DNA of 64,000 nt. It comes from Ureibacillus composti. Its GTDB lineage: Bacteria; Bacillota; Bacilli; Bacillales_A; Planococcaceae. Where the stretch lies: the NCBI GenBank assembly GCA_030348875.1, contig JAUCEP010000002.1, positions 2,435,001 to 2,499,000 on the forward strand. The letters are read 5' to 3'. Shown here in pieces: positions 27,647 through 35,747 of this stretch. Numbering within the stretch: the first letter of the stretch is position 1; the number at the start of each line of letters is the position of its first letter. The position numbers and the translations under genes were made by a program. The notes under the pieces were generated by a model that saw nothing but the letters and a program-made list of their open reading frames with translations, did no database searches and was not told the DNA's origin.

Positions 27647-27883
27647 CTATTTCTCCAACGAAGGAGTAAAGGCACTCATAAGTGGTTTAAATAAAAAAGT
27701 TAATAAGTCCATGGGATTTGGGATTGTTATTCCCAATACAAAAGCAATACCTAACACACCTCCAATAGCAAGAAGTGTTAAAAAAACTAACAACTCTTTT
27801 TTTAACTTTTTTTCCATCAGAGTTGGCACTTCAATCAACAGAATAGTAGCTACTATTATCAGTATTCCTATTACTTTGAACAT
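27647..27883 (-). CDS. Germinant receptor D subunit (GerKD/GerUD-like), 78 aa
   Basis: A small protein with two membrane helices (GILIIVATILLIEVPTLM and ELLVFLTLLAIGGVLGIAFVLG) and a short polar C-terminus. Two-helix D subunits of 55-80 residues accompany some GerA-type receptors and modulate their activity. The gene starts 3 bp after the C-subunit stop codon with AAGGAC as ribosome binding site, and precedes the B subunit. The position inside the operon supports the assignment more than the sequence does. Confidence 0.8.
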   Translation of the reverse strand: MFKVIGILIIVATILLIEVPTLMEKKLKKELLVFLTLLAIGGVLGIAFVLGITIPNPMDLLTFLFKPLMSAFTPSLEK

Positions 27884-27886
27884 ATT

Positions 27887-29074
27887 TTAGTCCTTTATCT
27901 TTTCTATTAAGGAATTTTTAATCGTTCCAGTACCTAGTATTTTTAAGTCTACATCAACATTAGTTGTTAAATTCGAAAATTCCTCTTCCCAATTATTTTT
28001 TATAGTATTCCATTCTTTCGGATTAGATCGATGTATTTCTTCACCAAATCCAAAAATGTCCGTCTTATATTTAGTTTGTAAAGTAGCAATGGTTTTTTTA
28101 ATATTATCTTGCATTTCTTTTTCATAAATTTTTTCTAGTGAATGAATTGTTTTTAGTTCGTTAAGATTGATTTTACACTCTACCGACCCTACATCCCCTT
28201 CCACATTTATTTTAATATTCACTACTGGTTTACCATTTTTTATATTACCTTTCAGTTCAGAATTTACCTGAATAACTTCAATAGTTGCTTTCCCTTCATT
28301 TGGACAAGATATGGCTTTTACTGATGTTTGAACTGAATCCGTTACATAACTAAACCCTATTGTTTCATCTTCAGTTAGCCAGCCAACTAGTTGATCATCT
28401 TTAAATACAGCTAAATTATCATATCTTATACGAGCAGAAGGTGAAATCGATTCAATATTTTGTTTGCTTGAGCCTTGTTCTTGATTGCCTACTATTTCAA
28501 CTCCTGTTAATACCGCTTCTTTACCATCGCTGACAAGGTCTTCAATAAGTTCATCCAACTTTATACTTTTTGTACCTGACCATGCAATTTCAGACATTTT
28601 AAGGCTGTTAAACATTTTATTTGCCGGAATATTTTCAACAGGTGTTGTCACATTTAGTATATTTGCTGCAGTATTTTCTTTTGCAACAACCACATAGAAA
28701 TCTGGTCGAAGTTCTGAATCCCTTGACAATAAATCTAAGGACTCAGCAATCCCCTCTTGAGCTAATTCCTCGCCAACCACTAATATTCTAGTATGTCCCG
28801 GATATATTTTTCGTGGGGAATCTTTTGTCATTTTTCTAAATGCTTCGTATACCGTTTCCCCTCTCGCTGAATAAAGGGTAACCATTGTCCCTCCCCCAGT
28901 ACTATTCGTGGACACTACAGAAGGTACAACTACTTGAGCTGATACTTGGTAGTCATCTTCCACTTTATCGATTCCTATAGCCAATGTAATAGCAAGTTGG
29001 TTTAATTCTCGTCTGTCCCAACATCCCGCTAATAAGAGGTTGAGAACTAGAAGTCCAAATATGCACTTTTTCAT
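27887..29074 (-). CDS. Spore germinant receptor C subunit, lipoprotein (GerAC family)
   Basis: A 395-residue lipoprotein with signal peptide and lipobox LLAGC, then the family hallmark WDRRELNQLAITLAIGID. Further conserved parts are KIYPGHTRILVVGEELA, SRDSELRPDFYVVVA and the C-terminal helical GFGEEIHRSNPKEWNTIKNNWEE. It is exposed on the outer face of the spore inner membrane. The ribosome binding site AAGGGG is well placed. It lies 22 bp after the A subunit. Confidence 0.94.
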   Translation of the reverse strand: MKKCIFGLLVLNLLLAGCWDRRELNQLAITLAIGIDKVEDDYQVSAQVVVPSVVSTNSTGGGTMVTLYSARGETVYEAFRKMTKDSPRKIYPGHTRILVVGEELAQEGIAESLDLLSRDSELRPDFYVVVAKENTAANILNVTTPVENIPANKMFNSLKMSEIAWSGTKSIKLDELIEDLVSDGKEAVLTGVEIVGNQEQGSSKQNIESISPSARIRYDNLAVFKDDQLVGWLTEDETIGFSYVTDSVQTSVKAISCPNEGKATIEVIQVNSELKGNIKNGKPVVNIKINVEGDVGSVECKINLNELKTIHSLEKIYEKEMQDNIKKTIATLQTKYKTDIFGFGEEIHRSNPKEWNTIKNNWEEEFSNLTTNVDVDLKILGTGTIKNSLIEKIKD

Positions 29075-29096
29075 TGCTAAACCCCTTCTAAACTTC

Positions 29097-30710
29097 TTAT
29101 TTTTTTGGAGGTGATGGTTTTGCAGAAGCAGATTCCTGTTGTCTAACGTTATTTTTCTGACTAATTAAGCGAGGGCGAGTAGTCATTTTCCACTTTGGCA
29201 ACACAATTAGCGTATCCTTTTGATCCGATAAATTAAAAGGTGCTATTGGAGACATATAAGGAACACCAAATGAACGCAAACTGCACAAATGCAAAACAAG
29301 GGCAATTAAACCAATAGTAATTCCAAATAGACCAAATGATGCTGCTAAAGCCATAAATACAAAGCGCAGCATCCTTACTGCAATCGCCATTTCGTAAGAT
29401 GGAGAAACAAAACTAGAAATAGCTGTAATTGATACAACGATGACCATCATTGCTGAAATAATACCCGCTTCTACTGCGGCGGTTCCAATAACAAATGCCC
29501 CTACAATCGACATAGCTGAACCAATTGATCGTGGCATCCTGATTCCTGCTTCTCGCAATATCTCAAAGGTAATCTCCATGATGAGTGCTTCAGCAAATGC
29601 TGGAAAAGGTACACCTTCCCGTTGTGCTGCCAAACTAATGAGAAGCGCAGGCGGTAGCATGGATTGATGAAAAGTGGTTATCGCTATAAATAATGCAGGT
29701 GCAAGCAAAGAGATTGCGAATGCGAGATGTCGTAGAAGACGGATAATACTCCCAATGATGCTACGCTCATAGTAATCCTCAGCAGATTGAAAATACTGAA
29801 AAAATAATGCTGGGACGATTAGCACAAAGGGAGTACCATCCACTAAAATCGCAATGCGCCCTTCTAGAAGAGCTGCAGCCACTACATCAGGACGTTCTGT
29901 ATTATAGACGGTGGGAAAAGGAGAAGATTGAGAATCCTGAATTAATTCTTCTATATTTCCGCTTTCTAAAATCCCATCAATATTGATTTGATTCAAACGT
30001 AAAAGAACTTCTTTCACTATTTTGTCATTTGCGATATTTTTAATATAGACGACGGCAATATTGGTTTTTGTACGTTCTCCAACAACCTTTGACTCCATCC
30101 AAAGATTTGGATCTTTAAATTTCCGACGAATCAACGCTGTATTGACTCGCAAGTTTTCAGTGAAGCCTTCTCGCGGCCCTCTTATTACGGTTTGCGCTTC
30201 TGGTTCTGATACTCCTCGTTCAACCCAATGTTTACTAGATAAAATTAAACCTTGTTCATAACCGTCGATTAAAAAAATGGTGTCTCCAGACAAAAGACTT
30301 GTCAGCATCTCCTCAAAACTAGTTATTTCTTTAATCTCTCCTACTGTTATAACTACTTCCTTCAAGATGCTAATCAAATCATGTTCAGGATGAATTTCTG
30401 TCTGTAAATCTTCCTTTTTGAAATCCAGCATAAGGGTTTCCAACACAAAGTCTTGTAATGAAGTTGTATCAGTTAATCCATCCGTATAGATTAGGCAGGC
30501 TTTTATGGTGCCTTCTTTTCCAATTCGAATTTCACGATAAATAATATCTGAACTTTTTCCAAGAGTTTCTTTTAAAGTTTGTATGTTTTGTTGCAAACTT
30601 CTCTTTAAAACTTGTTTAGGTTCGGATTCCACCTTTTGGTTACGTGGAGGGGGATTTGAATTATTTGATTTTTTATTCTTTTTCTCTAAAAACCACTTCA
30701 TCGCTCTCAT
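29097..30710 (-). CDS. Spore germinant receptor A subunit (GerAA family)
   Basis: A 537-residue protein with a large N-terminal cytoplasmic region (about 1-310) and a C-terminal membrane domain with four or five helices. Family motifs present are DGTPFVLIVPALFFQYFQSAEDYYER, LLAPALFIAITTFHQSMLPPALLIS and REAGIRMPRSIGSAMSIVGAFVIG. It is the first gene of the A-C-D-B operon and is believed to assemble into the oligomeric receptor channel. The proline-rich C-terminus and lysine-rich N-terminus vary among homologues. ATG 30701 is an alternative start to ATG 30710. Confidence 0.94.
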   Translation of the reverse strand: MRAMKWFLEKKNKKSNNSNPPPRNQKVESEPKQVLKRSLQQNIQTLKETLGKSSDIIYREIRIGKEGTIKACLIYTDGLTDTTSLQDFVLETLMLDFKKEDLQTEIHPEHDLISILKEVVITVGEIKEITSFEEMLTSLLSGDTIFLIDGYEQGLILSSKHWVERGVSEPEAQTVIRGPREGFTENLRVNTALIRRKFKDPNLWMESKVVGERTKTNIAVVYIKNIANDKIVKEVLLRLNQINIDGILESGNIEELIQDSQSSPFPTVYNTERPDVVAAALLEGRIAILVDGTPFVLIVPALFFQYFQSAEDYYERSIIGSIIRLLRHLAFAISLLAPALFIAITTFHQSMLPPALLISLAAQREGVPFPAFAEALIMEITFEILREAGIRMPRSIGSAMSIVGAFVIGTAAVEAGIISAMMVIVVSITAISSFVSPSYEMAIAVRMLRFVFMALAASFGLFGITIGLIALVLHLCSLRSFGVPYMSPIAPFNLSDQKDTLIVLPKWKMTTRPRLISQKNNVRQQESASAKPSPPKK

Positions 30711-30846
30711 CTACTTTTTTACTTATTATAAAATTCATTAAGGTATTAAACTAACTTATATTTAACATTAACTACTTATAGGTATTTTTATACTTAGAAT
30801 GTAATCAATAGTAGATATGTCACCTATTAAATCCTTTACCTCAGGG

Positions 30847-31254
30847 TTATTTTATAAATTCATTTTTTAGATTTTGAGCATATTCTTGATCTAATCTGCC
30901 ATAACCTTGGTTTTCATGATTACTTATTATCGTTGCGGTACCATTGACTTCAAACCAAATTTGATATTCAACAAGACTTTCTGGCATATTTTCATCAATC
31001 GTATAAAATAAAATGGCAATTATATCTTCTCGTCTTGCCATCGATGCTTCAGTGTTTGGTTCCCATTCCACATGTTCAAGAGATTTATTGATCGTATCTA
31101 ATGTTCCCTGGTCACTTATGATTACTTCTTCATTATTTCCTTCTTTATTCACTTCTTGTACATCAACTCTCGTTAATTGACCTTCTTTTTCCGAACAAGC
31201 AGCAAGTAGTATTCCTAAGACTAGTATGTACATGTAACCAATCATCTTTTTCAT
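30847..31254 (-). CDS. Uncharacterised small lipoprotein
   Basis: A 135-residue protein with a lipoprotein signal peptide (MKKMIGYMYILVLGILLAAC) and a mature domain of alternating strands (ARREDIIAILFYTIDENM, YQIWFEVNGTATIISN), ending in a helix. I recognise no family beyond a resemblance to Bacillales exported proteins of unknown role. ATG 31254 is supported by GGAGGTG; a longer frame to 31305 has no ribosome binding site and spoils the signal peptide. It appears monocistronic. Confidence 0.7.
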   Translation of the reverse strand: MKKMIGYMYILVLGILLAACSEKEGQLTRVDVQEVNKEGNNEEVIISDQGTLDTINKSLEHVEWEPNTEASMARREDIIAILFYTIDENMPESLVEYQIWFEVNGTATIISNHENQGYGRLDQEYAQNLKNEFIK

Positions 31255-31332
31255 GGATATACACCTCCATTCACTTAGTCGTTTTGTCCAAATATTCGTT
31301 ACCAAATAGATGGAATTCTCATCACATTAAAA

Positions 31333-31354
31333 AAAGGCCCTCTTTATGAGAGCC
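31333..31354 (-). terminator. Terminator of the MetX-like gene
   Basis: On the minus strand GGCTCTC, loop ATAAA, GAGGGCC and seven T residues, 18 nt past the stop codon. Confidence 0.92.
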
Positions 31355-31372
31355 AGTGATTCTATCTATATC

Positions 31373-32512
31373 CTATTCTGAAACAGCTTCCGCTACCTTG
31401 ATTGCAAGAAGTTCGTTCAAATACTCATCGATTTGATTATGGTAATCCGCGCCCTCTGCTCCAAAGAGACCAAAATGTCCGCACACACTCTTAATGACTT
31501 TTAGTTCACTGTTTGGAATGAGCTTTTGCTCTGCTTCACAGTCTCTTACTGGGAAGAACATATCTTCGTCGATTGGCATTACAAACACCTTTGCTTTGAT
31601 TCGGCCAAGTGCTTCTTCTAGATTTCCACCTGTATTTCGACTAACATCGCCTCGTTGCCACTTCCATGCCATTGTCAGCAATGCATTTGGGTCAAAACTT
31701 TGGAATAACGGCTGTAGGAATCCTTCTGTGAATTCTTCTGCAGTCTCTAATCCGAATAGTTTCCATTTTTCTTGTTTATAAAACTCTGTACTTAATCCAA
31801 GAACAGACCAAATATCAGCATGTCTTTTTAACCCTTCTGCCACTTCTAGGTGCGACGAATAGTTTCCACCATTCCATCCTGGGTCAGATGTAATCGCATC
31901 TATTAAGGTCTTCGTAAATAAGTAATCATGCACAGTATTTTTCGCAGTACCCGCAATCGGTGCAGCACGTTTTACCATGTCTGGATAACGAACGGCCCAT
32001 TCATAGGTTTGTTGAGCACCCATAGAGCCTCCAACGACTAAAGCGATTTCTTCAATTCCGAACTTCTCCGTAATGAATTGATGTTGAGCTCTAACATCAT
32101 CGCCAATGCGTACATTTGGGAAATTTGCCATAGCAATCGGCTCTGGACTATTATGTGGGGAACTTGACACACCATTCCCAATCTGATTGATGACGATGAT
32201 AAAGTATTGGTCTGGATTTAACGCTCTGTCTACCCCAATATACGCTTCATAATCTTTACTTGTCCCAGAAAACCAAGTAGGAACAACAATGACATTATCT
32301 TTTGCACTGTTCAACTTACCGTGTGTACGATATGCCAGTTTCAAATCAGGAATGATTCCGCCATCTTCTAACTCAAAATCTCCTAAATGATAAAATTCAT
32401 ATGGTCCTACATTTTCTTGTGAATAAAAGTCGTTCTTTACCAATTCTATTCCACCCTTCAGTTCTTCATCTAAATCCAGGTGACTGATTGAAAAATACAT
32501 TTCTATATTCAT
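31373..32512 (-). CDS. MetX-like alpha/beta hydrolase (homoserine O-acyltransferase family)
   Basis: 379 residues of the MetX/HTA branch of the alpha/beta hydrolase superfamily. The nucleophile elbow is GGSMGAQQ, the acid is in MPIDEDMFFP and the His in CGHFGLFG. The strand PDLKLAYRTHGKLN and NVIVVPTWFSGTS near the N-terminus are typical. True MetX acetylates homoserine for methionine synthesis; paralogues in Bacillales often lack a known role, and here no methionine genes are adjacent, so I keep the general name. No strong ribosome binding site is seen; ATG 32500 (MYFSIS) is an alternative start. Confidence 0.82.
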   Translation of the reverse strand: MNIEMYFSISHLDLDEELKGGIELVKNDFYSQENVGPYEFYHLGDFELEDGGIIPDLKLAYRTHGKLNSAKDNVIVVPTWFSGTSKDYEAYIGVDRALNPDQYFIIVINQIGNGVSSSPHNSPEPIAMANFPNVRIGDDVRAQHQFITEKFGIEEIALVVGGSMGAQQTYEWAVRYPDMVKRAAPIAGTAKNTVHDYLFTKTLIDAITSDPGWNGGNYSSHLEVAEGLKRHADIWSVLGLSTEFYKQEKWKLFGLETAEEFTEGFLQPLFQSFDPNALLTMAWKWQRGDVSRNTGGNLEEALGRIKAKVFVMPIDEDMFFPVRDCEAEQKLIPNSELKVIKSVCGHFGLFGAEGADYHNQIDEYLNELLAIKVAEAVSE

Positions 32513-32587
32513 GATAGTTTTATGGAATTCATATGTCCATGACTATTACTGTCGAAATCTATTAAATAGTTAATATAGTTTTTTCGT

Positions 32588-32618
32588 AAAAAAACGAAGC
32601 CATTTTTTTATGGCTTCG
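32588..32618 (-). terminator. Terminator of clpE
   Basis: On the minus strand CGAAGCCAT, an A6 loop, ATGGCTTCG and seven T residues, 25 nt after the clpE stop codon. Confidence 0.95.
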
Positions 32619-32641
32619 CTAATTCACATTATTTTCAGTAG

Positions 32642-34786
32642 TTATTCAGCTGTAACTTTTAATTCACCGTTTTCCAAAATAACGTTTATACGTTTCACAT
32701 CAGGTTGATCCAGGATAAAATCAGTAATTTTATCTTCTAGTTGTTCCTGAATTACTCGTCTTAATGGACGTGCCCCGAAGGCAGGATGATAGCCGAGTTG
32801 TGAAAGTTTATCCTTCGCTTCTTTTGTAATCGTCAACTCCATATTTTGTTCTTTTAATGTTTCGTTTAGTTCGTCAATCATTAAGTCAACGATTGTTAAT
32901 ATATGTTGTTGATCAAGTGAGTTAAATTCAATAATACTGTCAAAACGGTTTAAGAATTCAGGTTTAAAGAATCCACCCAATGAGTCAAGAATATTTGCTT
33001 CTTCCACTGCATCTGTTGTGCCAAATCCAACACGAACAGGTTTAGCACCGACTCCCGCATTACTTGTCATGATGATCACAGTGTCCTTGAAGCTTACGAC
33101 TCTACCTTGGCTATCTGTTAAACGACCATCTTCTAAAATTTGTAGGAACATGTGCTGAACATCTGGGTGTGCTTTTTCAATTTCATCTAATAATATGATG
33201 CTATATGGATTTCGGCGTACCTTTTCTGTTAGTTGTCCTGCTTCATCGTGACCAACATAACCAGGAGGTGAACCAATTAATTTTGAGACACTGTGTTTTT
33301 CCATATATTCACTCATGTCGAGACGAATCATAGAATCCTTCGTACCAAAGAGCTCTTCCGCTAATGTTTTCGTTAATTCTGTTTTACCAACACCAGTCGG
33401 ACCAACGAAAAGGAATGATCCAATTGGACGGTTTTTCGCTTTTAAACCAGCACGGCTACGGCGAATCGCTTTTGCCACTTTTTGCACTGCTTTTTCCTGT
33501 CCAATCACTTTTTTACGTAAGTTTTCCTCTAGTTGTTTCATTTTAAGTTGTTCGTCTTGCTGCAGTTTTCCGACAGGTATGTTTGTTTTTTGTTCAATCA
33601 TTTCTTGAATATGTTGAACTGTAACTGTTGGTCTTTCTGAACTAGTCTCTTTATTTAAGGCTTTTTCAAGTTTCGCTTCCTCGTCACGTAACTGTGCAGC
33701 CTTTTCATAATGTTCATTTTTAAGTGCTTCTTCCATCTCAGTTGCGATTTCTTTTAATCGAGCTTCAATTTTTTCATTGCTTTGGTCATCAATTGTTAGA
33801 TTTAATTTCGAACCAACTTCATCTAATAAATCAATCGCTTTATCCGGTAAGAAGCGGTCTTGGATATAGCGTTGTGATAATGTGACACAAGCTTGAATCG
33901 CTTCATCGGAATAAATGACGCCGTGGTAATCCTCATATTTTTTCTGAATTCCTTTTAAGATTTGAATGGCAGCTTCTGTTGACGGTTCATCTACTTGTAC
34001 CGGTTGGAAGCGGCGTTCTAATGCAGAATCCTTTTCAATTTGGCGATATTCTTTTAATGTCGTTGCACCGACCACTTGTAACTCACCACGAGCAAGAGCT
34101 GGTTTTAAAATATTGCCCGCATCCATTGAACCTTCCGCAGAACCTGCACCAACAAGTAAATGAATTTCATCAATAAATAGAATAATATTTTTGCGTTTTT
34201 GCAAGTCTTCAATTAATTGCTTCATTCGTTCCTCGAATTGGCCGCGGATGCCAGTATTCGCAACAAGAGATGCAACATCTAGTAAATAAACCTCTTTATT
34301 GCGAAGTTTTCCTGGAACATCTCCCTCTGCAATTTTCAGGGCAAGACCTTCTACAACTGCAGTTTTACCAACACCAGGTTCGCCTATTAAAACAGGGTTG
34401 TTTTTGTTTCTTCTATTTAATATTTCAATAACACGCTTTATTTCTTCATCACGTCCAATGACTGGGTCAATCAATCCAGCTTTGGCCATGTGCGTTAAGT
34501 TTCGTCCAAACTGATCAATGAAGCCGCCATGTCCTTCTTTTCCATCAGGCTTTGATGAAACCTGACTATCTTGAACTGGGAATGGATTAAAGTTATTTTG
34601 ATTCATAAATAAACTGTCAAACGGGAAGCTGTTGAAAGGGTTCATATTCATAGCGTTACCTTTCCCTAGGGCTTGCTGTTGTTTTAAATAGCAATCATGA
34701 CACAATTTCATTTCTTTTCGTTGTCCGTTAACATTTAAATATAATTGAACATTTGCTTGATTTTGATTACATTTTTGACAAAGCAT
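32642..34786 (-). CDS. clpE: ATP-dependent Clp protease ATPase subunit ClpE
   Basis: A 714-residue Hsp100 unfoldase that feeds misfolded proteins to ClpP. Instead of a Clp N-domain it has the ClpE zinc finger (Cys3, Cys6, Cys29, Cys32), then AAA domain 1 ([18 protein letters not shown]), a UVR-type middle helix ([21 protein letters not shown]), AAA domain 2 ([20 protein letters not shown]) and the D2-small domain ([17 protein letters not shown]). The promoter has two CtsR-type boxes, so expression should rise on heat or disulfide stress. The ribosome binding site is AGGAGG. It is monocistronic with a strong terminator. Confidence 0.97.
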   Translation of the reverse strand: MLCQKCNQNQANVQLYLNVNGQRKEMKLCHDCYLKQQQALGKGNAMNMNPFNSFPFDSLFMNQNNFNPFPVQDSQVSSKPDGKEGHGGFIDQFGRNLTHMAKAGLIDPVIGRDEEIKRVIEILNRRNKNNPVLIGEPGVGKTAVVEGLALKIAEGDVPGKLRNKEVYLLDVASLVANTGIRGQFEERMKQLIEDLQKRKNIILFIDEIHLLVGAGSAEGSMDAGNILKPALARGELQVVGATTLKEYRQIEKDSALERRFQPVQVDEPSTEAAIQILKGIQKKYEDYHGVIYSDEAIQACVTLSQRYIQDRFLPDKAIDLLDEVGSKLNLTIDDQSNEKIEARLKEIATEMEEALKNEHYEKAAQLRDEEAKLEKALNKETSSERPTVTVQHIQEMIEQKTNIPVGKLQQDEQLKMKQLEENLRKKVIGQEKAVQKVAKAIRRSRAGLKAKNRPIGSFLFVGPTGVGKTELTKTLAEELFGTKDSMIRLDMSEYMEKHSVSKLIGSPPGYVGHDEAGQLTEKVRRNPYSIILLDEIEKAHPDVQHMFLQILEDGRLTDSQGRVVSFKDTVIIMTSNAGVGAKPVRVGFGTTDAVEEANILDSLGGFFKPEFLNRFDSIIEFNSLDQQHILTIVDLMIDELNETLKEQNMELTITKEAKDKLSQLGYHPAFGARPLRRVIQEQLEDKITDFILDQPDVKRINVILENGELKVTAE

Positions 34787-34803
34787 ATAAAATTACCTCC
34801 TAC

Positions 34804-34859
34804 TTTGACTTTATTTGACCTTGTGACTTTATTATACTTTGACCTTTTTTGACTTTCAA
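34804..34859 (-). promoter_or_regulatory. clpE promoter with two CtsR boxes
   Basis: Minus strand: -35 TTGAAA (34859-34854), a 17-bp spacer and -10 TATAAT (34836-34831). Heptad repeats of the CtsR consensus (GGTCAAA-N3-GGTCAAA type) occur twice: AAAGTCAAAAAAGGTCAAA (34856-34838), filling the spacer, and AGGTCAAATAAAGTCAAA (34821-34804), downstream of the start site. One box would block polymerase binding and the other elongation. Confidence 0.9.
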
Positions 34860-34914
34860 GTATTTAATTAATAGAAATTGTTTCTATTATAGGAAAAAGC
34901 TCGTCTCCTATTTA

Positions 34915-35031
34915 CTAAAGTAGCTTTGGCAAGATCGTTTTACACCAAATAAGAAGTACAATCAAAATAACGGCTAAAAGATAAAAGCTTTCAATTTGAA
35001 TTGGCCCTTTTGTAGCTTTTGGAATTACTCC
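34915..35031 (-). other. Hydrophobic open frame without a start codon
   Basis: On the minus strand a frame directly after a stop codon at 35032-35034 encodes GVIPKATKGPIQIESFYLLA, a hydrophobic stretch (VILIVLLIWC) and KTILPKLL before TAG. It has an AAGGAG at its 5' end but no ATG, GTG or TTG. It may be a decayed small membrane protein or use an unusual start. It lies between the BstA-like terminator and the clpE promoter. Confidence 0.3.
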
Positions 35032-35037
35032 TTAAAA

Positions 35038-35075
35038 ATAAAAAAATTGGCTTATCGAAATTTGATAAGCCAATT
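35038..35075 (-). terminator. Terminator of the BstA-like gene
   Basis: A perfect 12-bp stem AATTGGCTTATC/GATAAGCCAATT with a 7-nt loop; on the minus strand the tail is T-rich. It sits 60 nt past the stop codon. Confidence 0.93.
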
Positions 35076-35114
35076 CATTACGTATTTATGTTTTTTACAA
35101 GCTCGCTAAATATG

Positions 35115-35145
35115 GTGGGACAAGGAACCTGTCCCTATTGTCCCA
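35115..35145. repeat. GGGACA palindromic repeat, copy A
   Basis: GTGGGACAAGGAACCTGTCCC, three bases, then TTGTCCCA. Arms GGGACA and TGTCCC can form a hairpin with either TGTCCC. The element overlaps the 3' end of the BstA-like gene: the last codons (Leu-Gly-Gln) and the TAG stop (35137-35135) are read from it. Related copies are at 38301, 42307 and 57244. Confidence 0.85.
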
Positions 35146-35644
35146 AGGCGATTTTAATATGGGCTAAGTGGTGCTCTTCGTGCCATCTTAATTTTGCGAG
35201 TTTTGATGCTACTGTTATTTTACCATTCACTTGGTGAATAAATGTGCGTTCTAATTGACCTTCTGTTAGACTTTGACCTAGAGACACGATGCGTTCATTT
35301 ATACCTTCTAACATTTTTATAGAAGGTTCTACTGGAAGCTCTGTATCTGGTTGGATAGCCCACTTTTCTTCATCAAAAACTGGTACTGTAGGGTTCTCAT
35401 CTGTTAAAGCCAACTTCAAACGTTGATACATGTTCAATTGAGAATCTGCGATGTGGTGAACTAGTTGGCGAACTGTCCAGCTACCATCACGATATGTTCT
35501 GCTCAATTCCTCATCACTTAATGCGTCAACCGTTTCTCTTAATCGAATTGCGTATGTTTCAATGTCCTTTAGCCATTCTTGAACATTCTCTAAAGTTACG
35601 TTTTCAGGAACTTGTAGTTGTCCAATTGGGTATTTTACAACCAT
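35135..35644 (-). CDS. bstA: DinB/YfiT-type metal-dependent enzyme (putative bacillithiol S-transferase BstA)
   Basis: A 169-residue four-helix-bundle protein. The three metal-binding His are in LVHHIADS and the C-terminal RWHEEHHLAHIK. The opening (KYPIGQLQVPENVTLE) and the segment DGSWTVRQLVHHIADSQLN match YfiT of B. subtilis, which is described as a putative thiol S-transferase in bacillithiol-using bacteria. ATG 35644 has AGGGG upstream; TTG 35650 is less likely. The final three residues and the stop codon come from a GGGACA repeat, which suggests the original end was altered or extended by insertion of that element. A single gene. Confidence 0.85.
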   Translation of the reverse strand: MVVKYPIGQLQVPENVTLENVQEWLKDIETYAIRLRETVDALSDEELSRTYRDGSWTVRQLVHHIADSQLNMYQRLKLALTDENPTVPVFDEEKWAIQPDTELPVEPSIKMLEGINERIVSLGQSLTEGQLERTFIHQVNGKITVASKLAKLRWHEEHHLAHIKIALGQ

Positions 35645-35747
35645 TTTCAATCCCCTTTTCCCCTAATTAATGTACGAATTATCCCTGTAATTTACTTTAA
35701 AATTAAATCGTTATCAGATATTGTCTACTGATTAAATTTTATACTTG

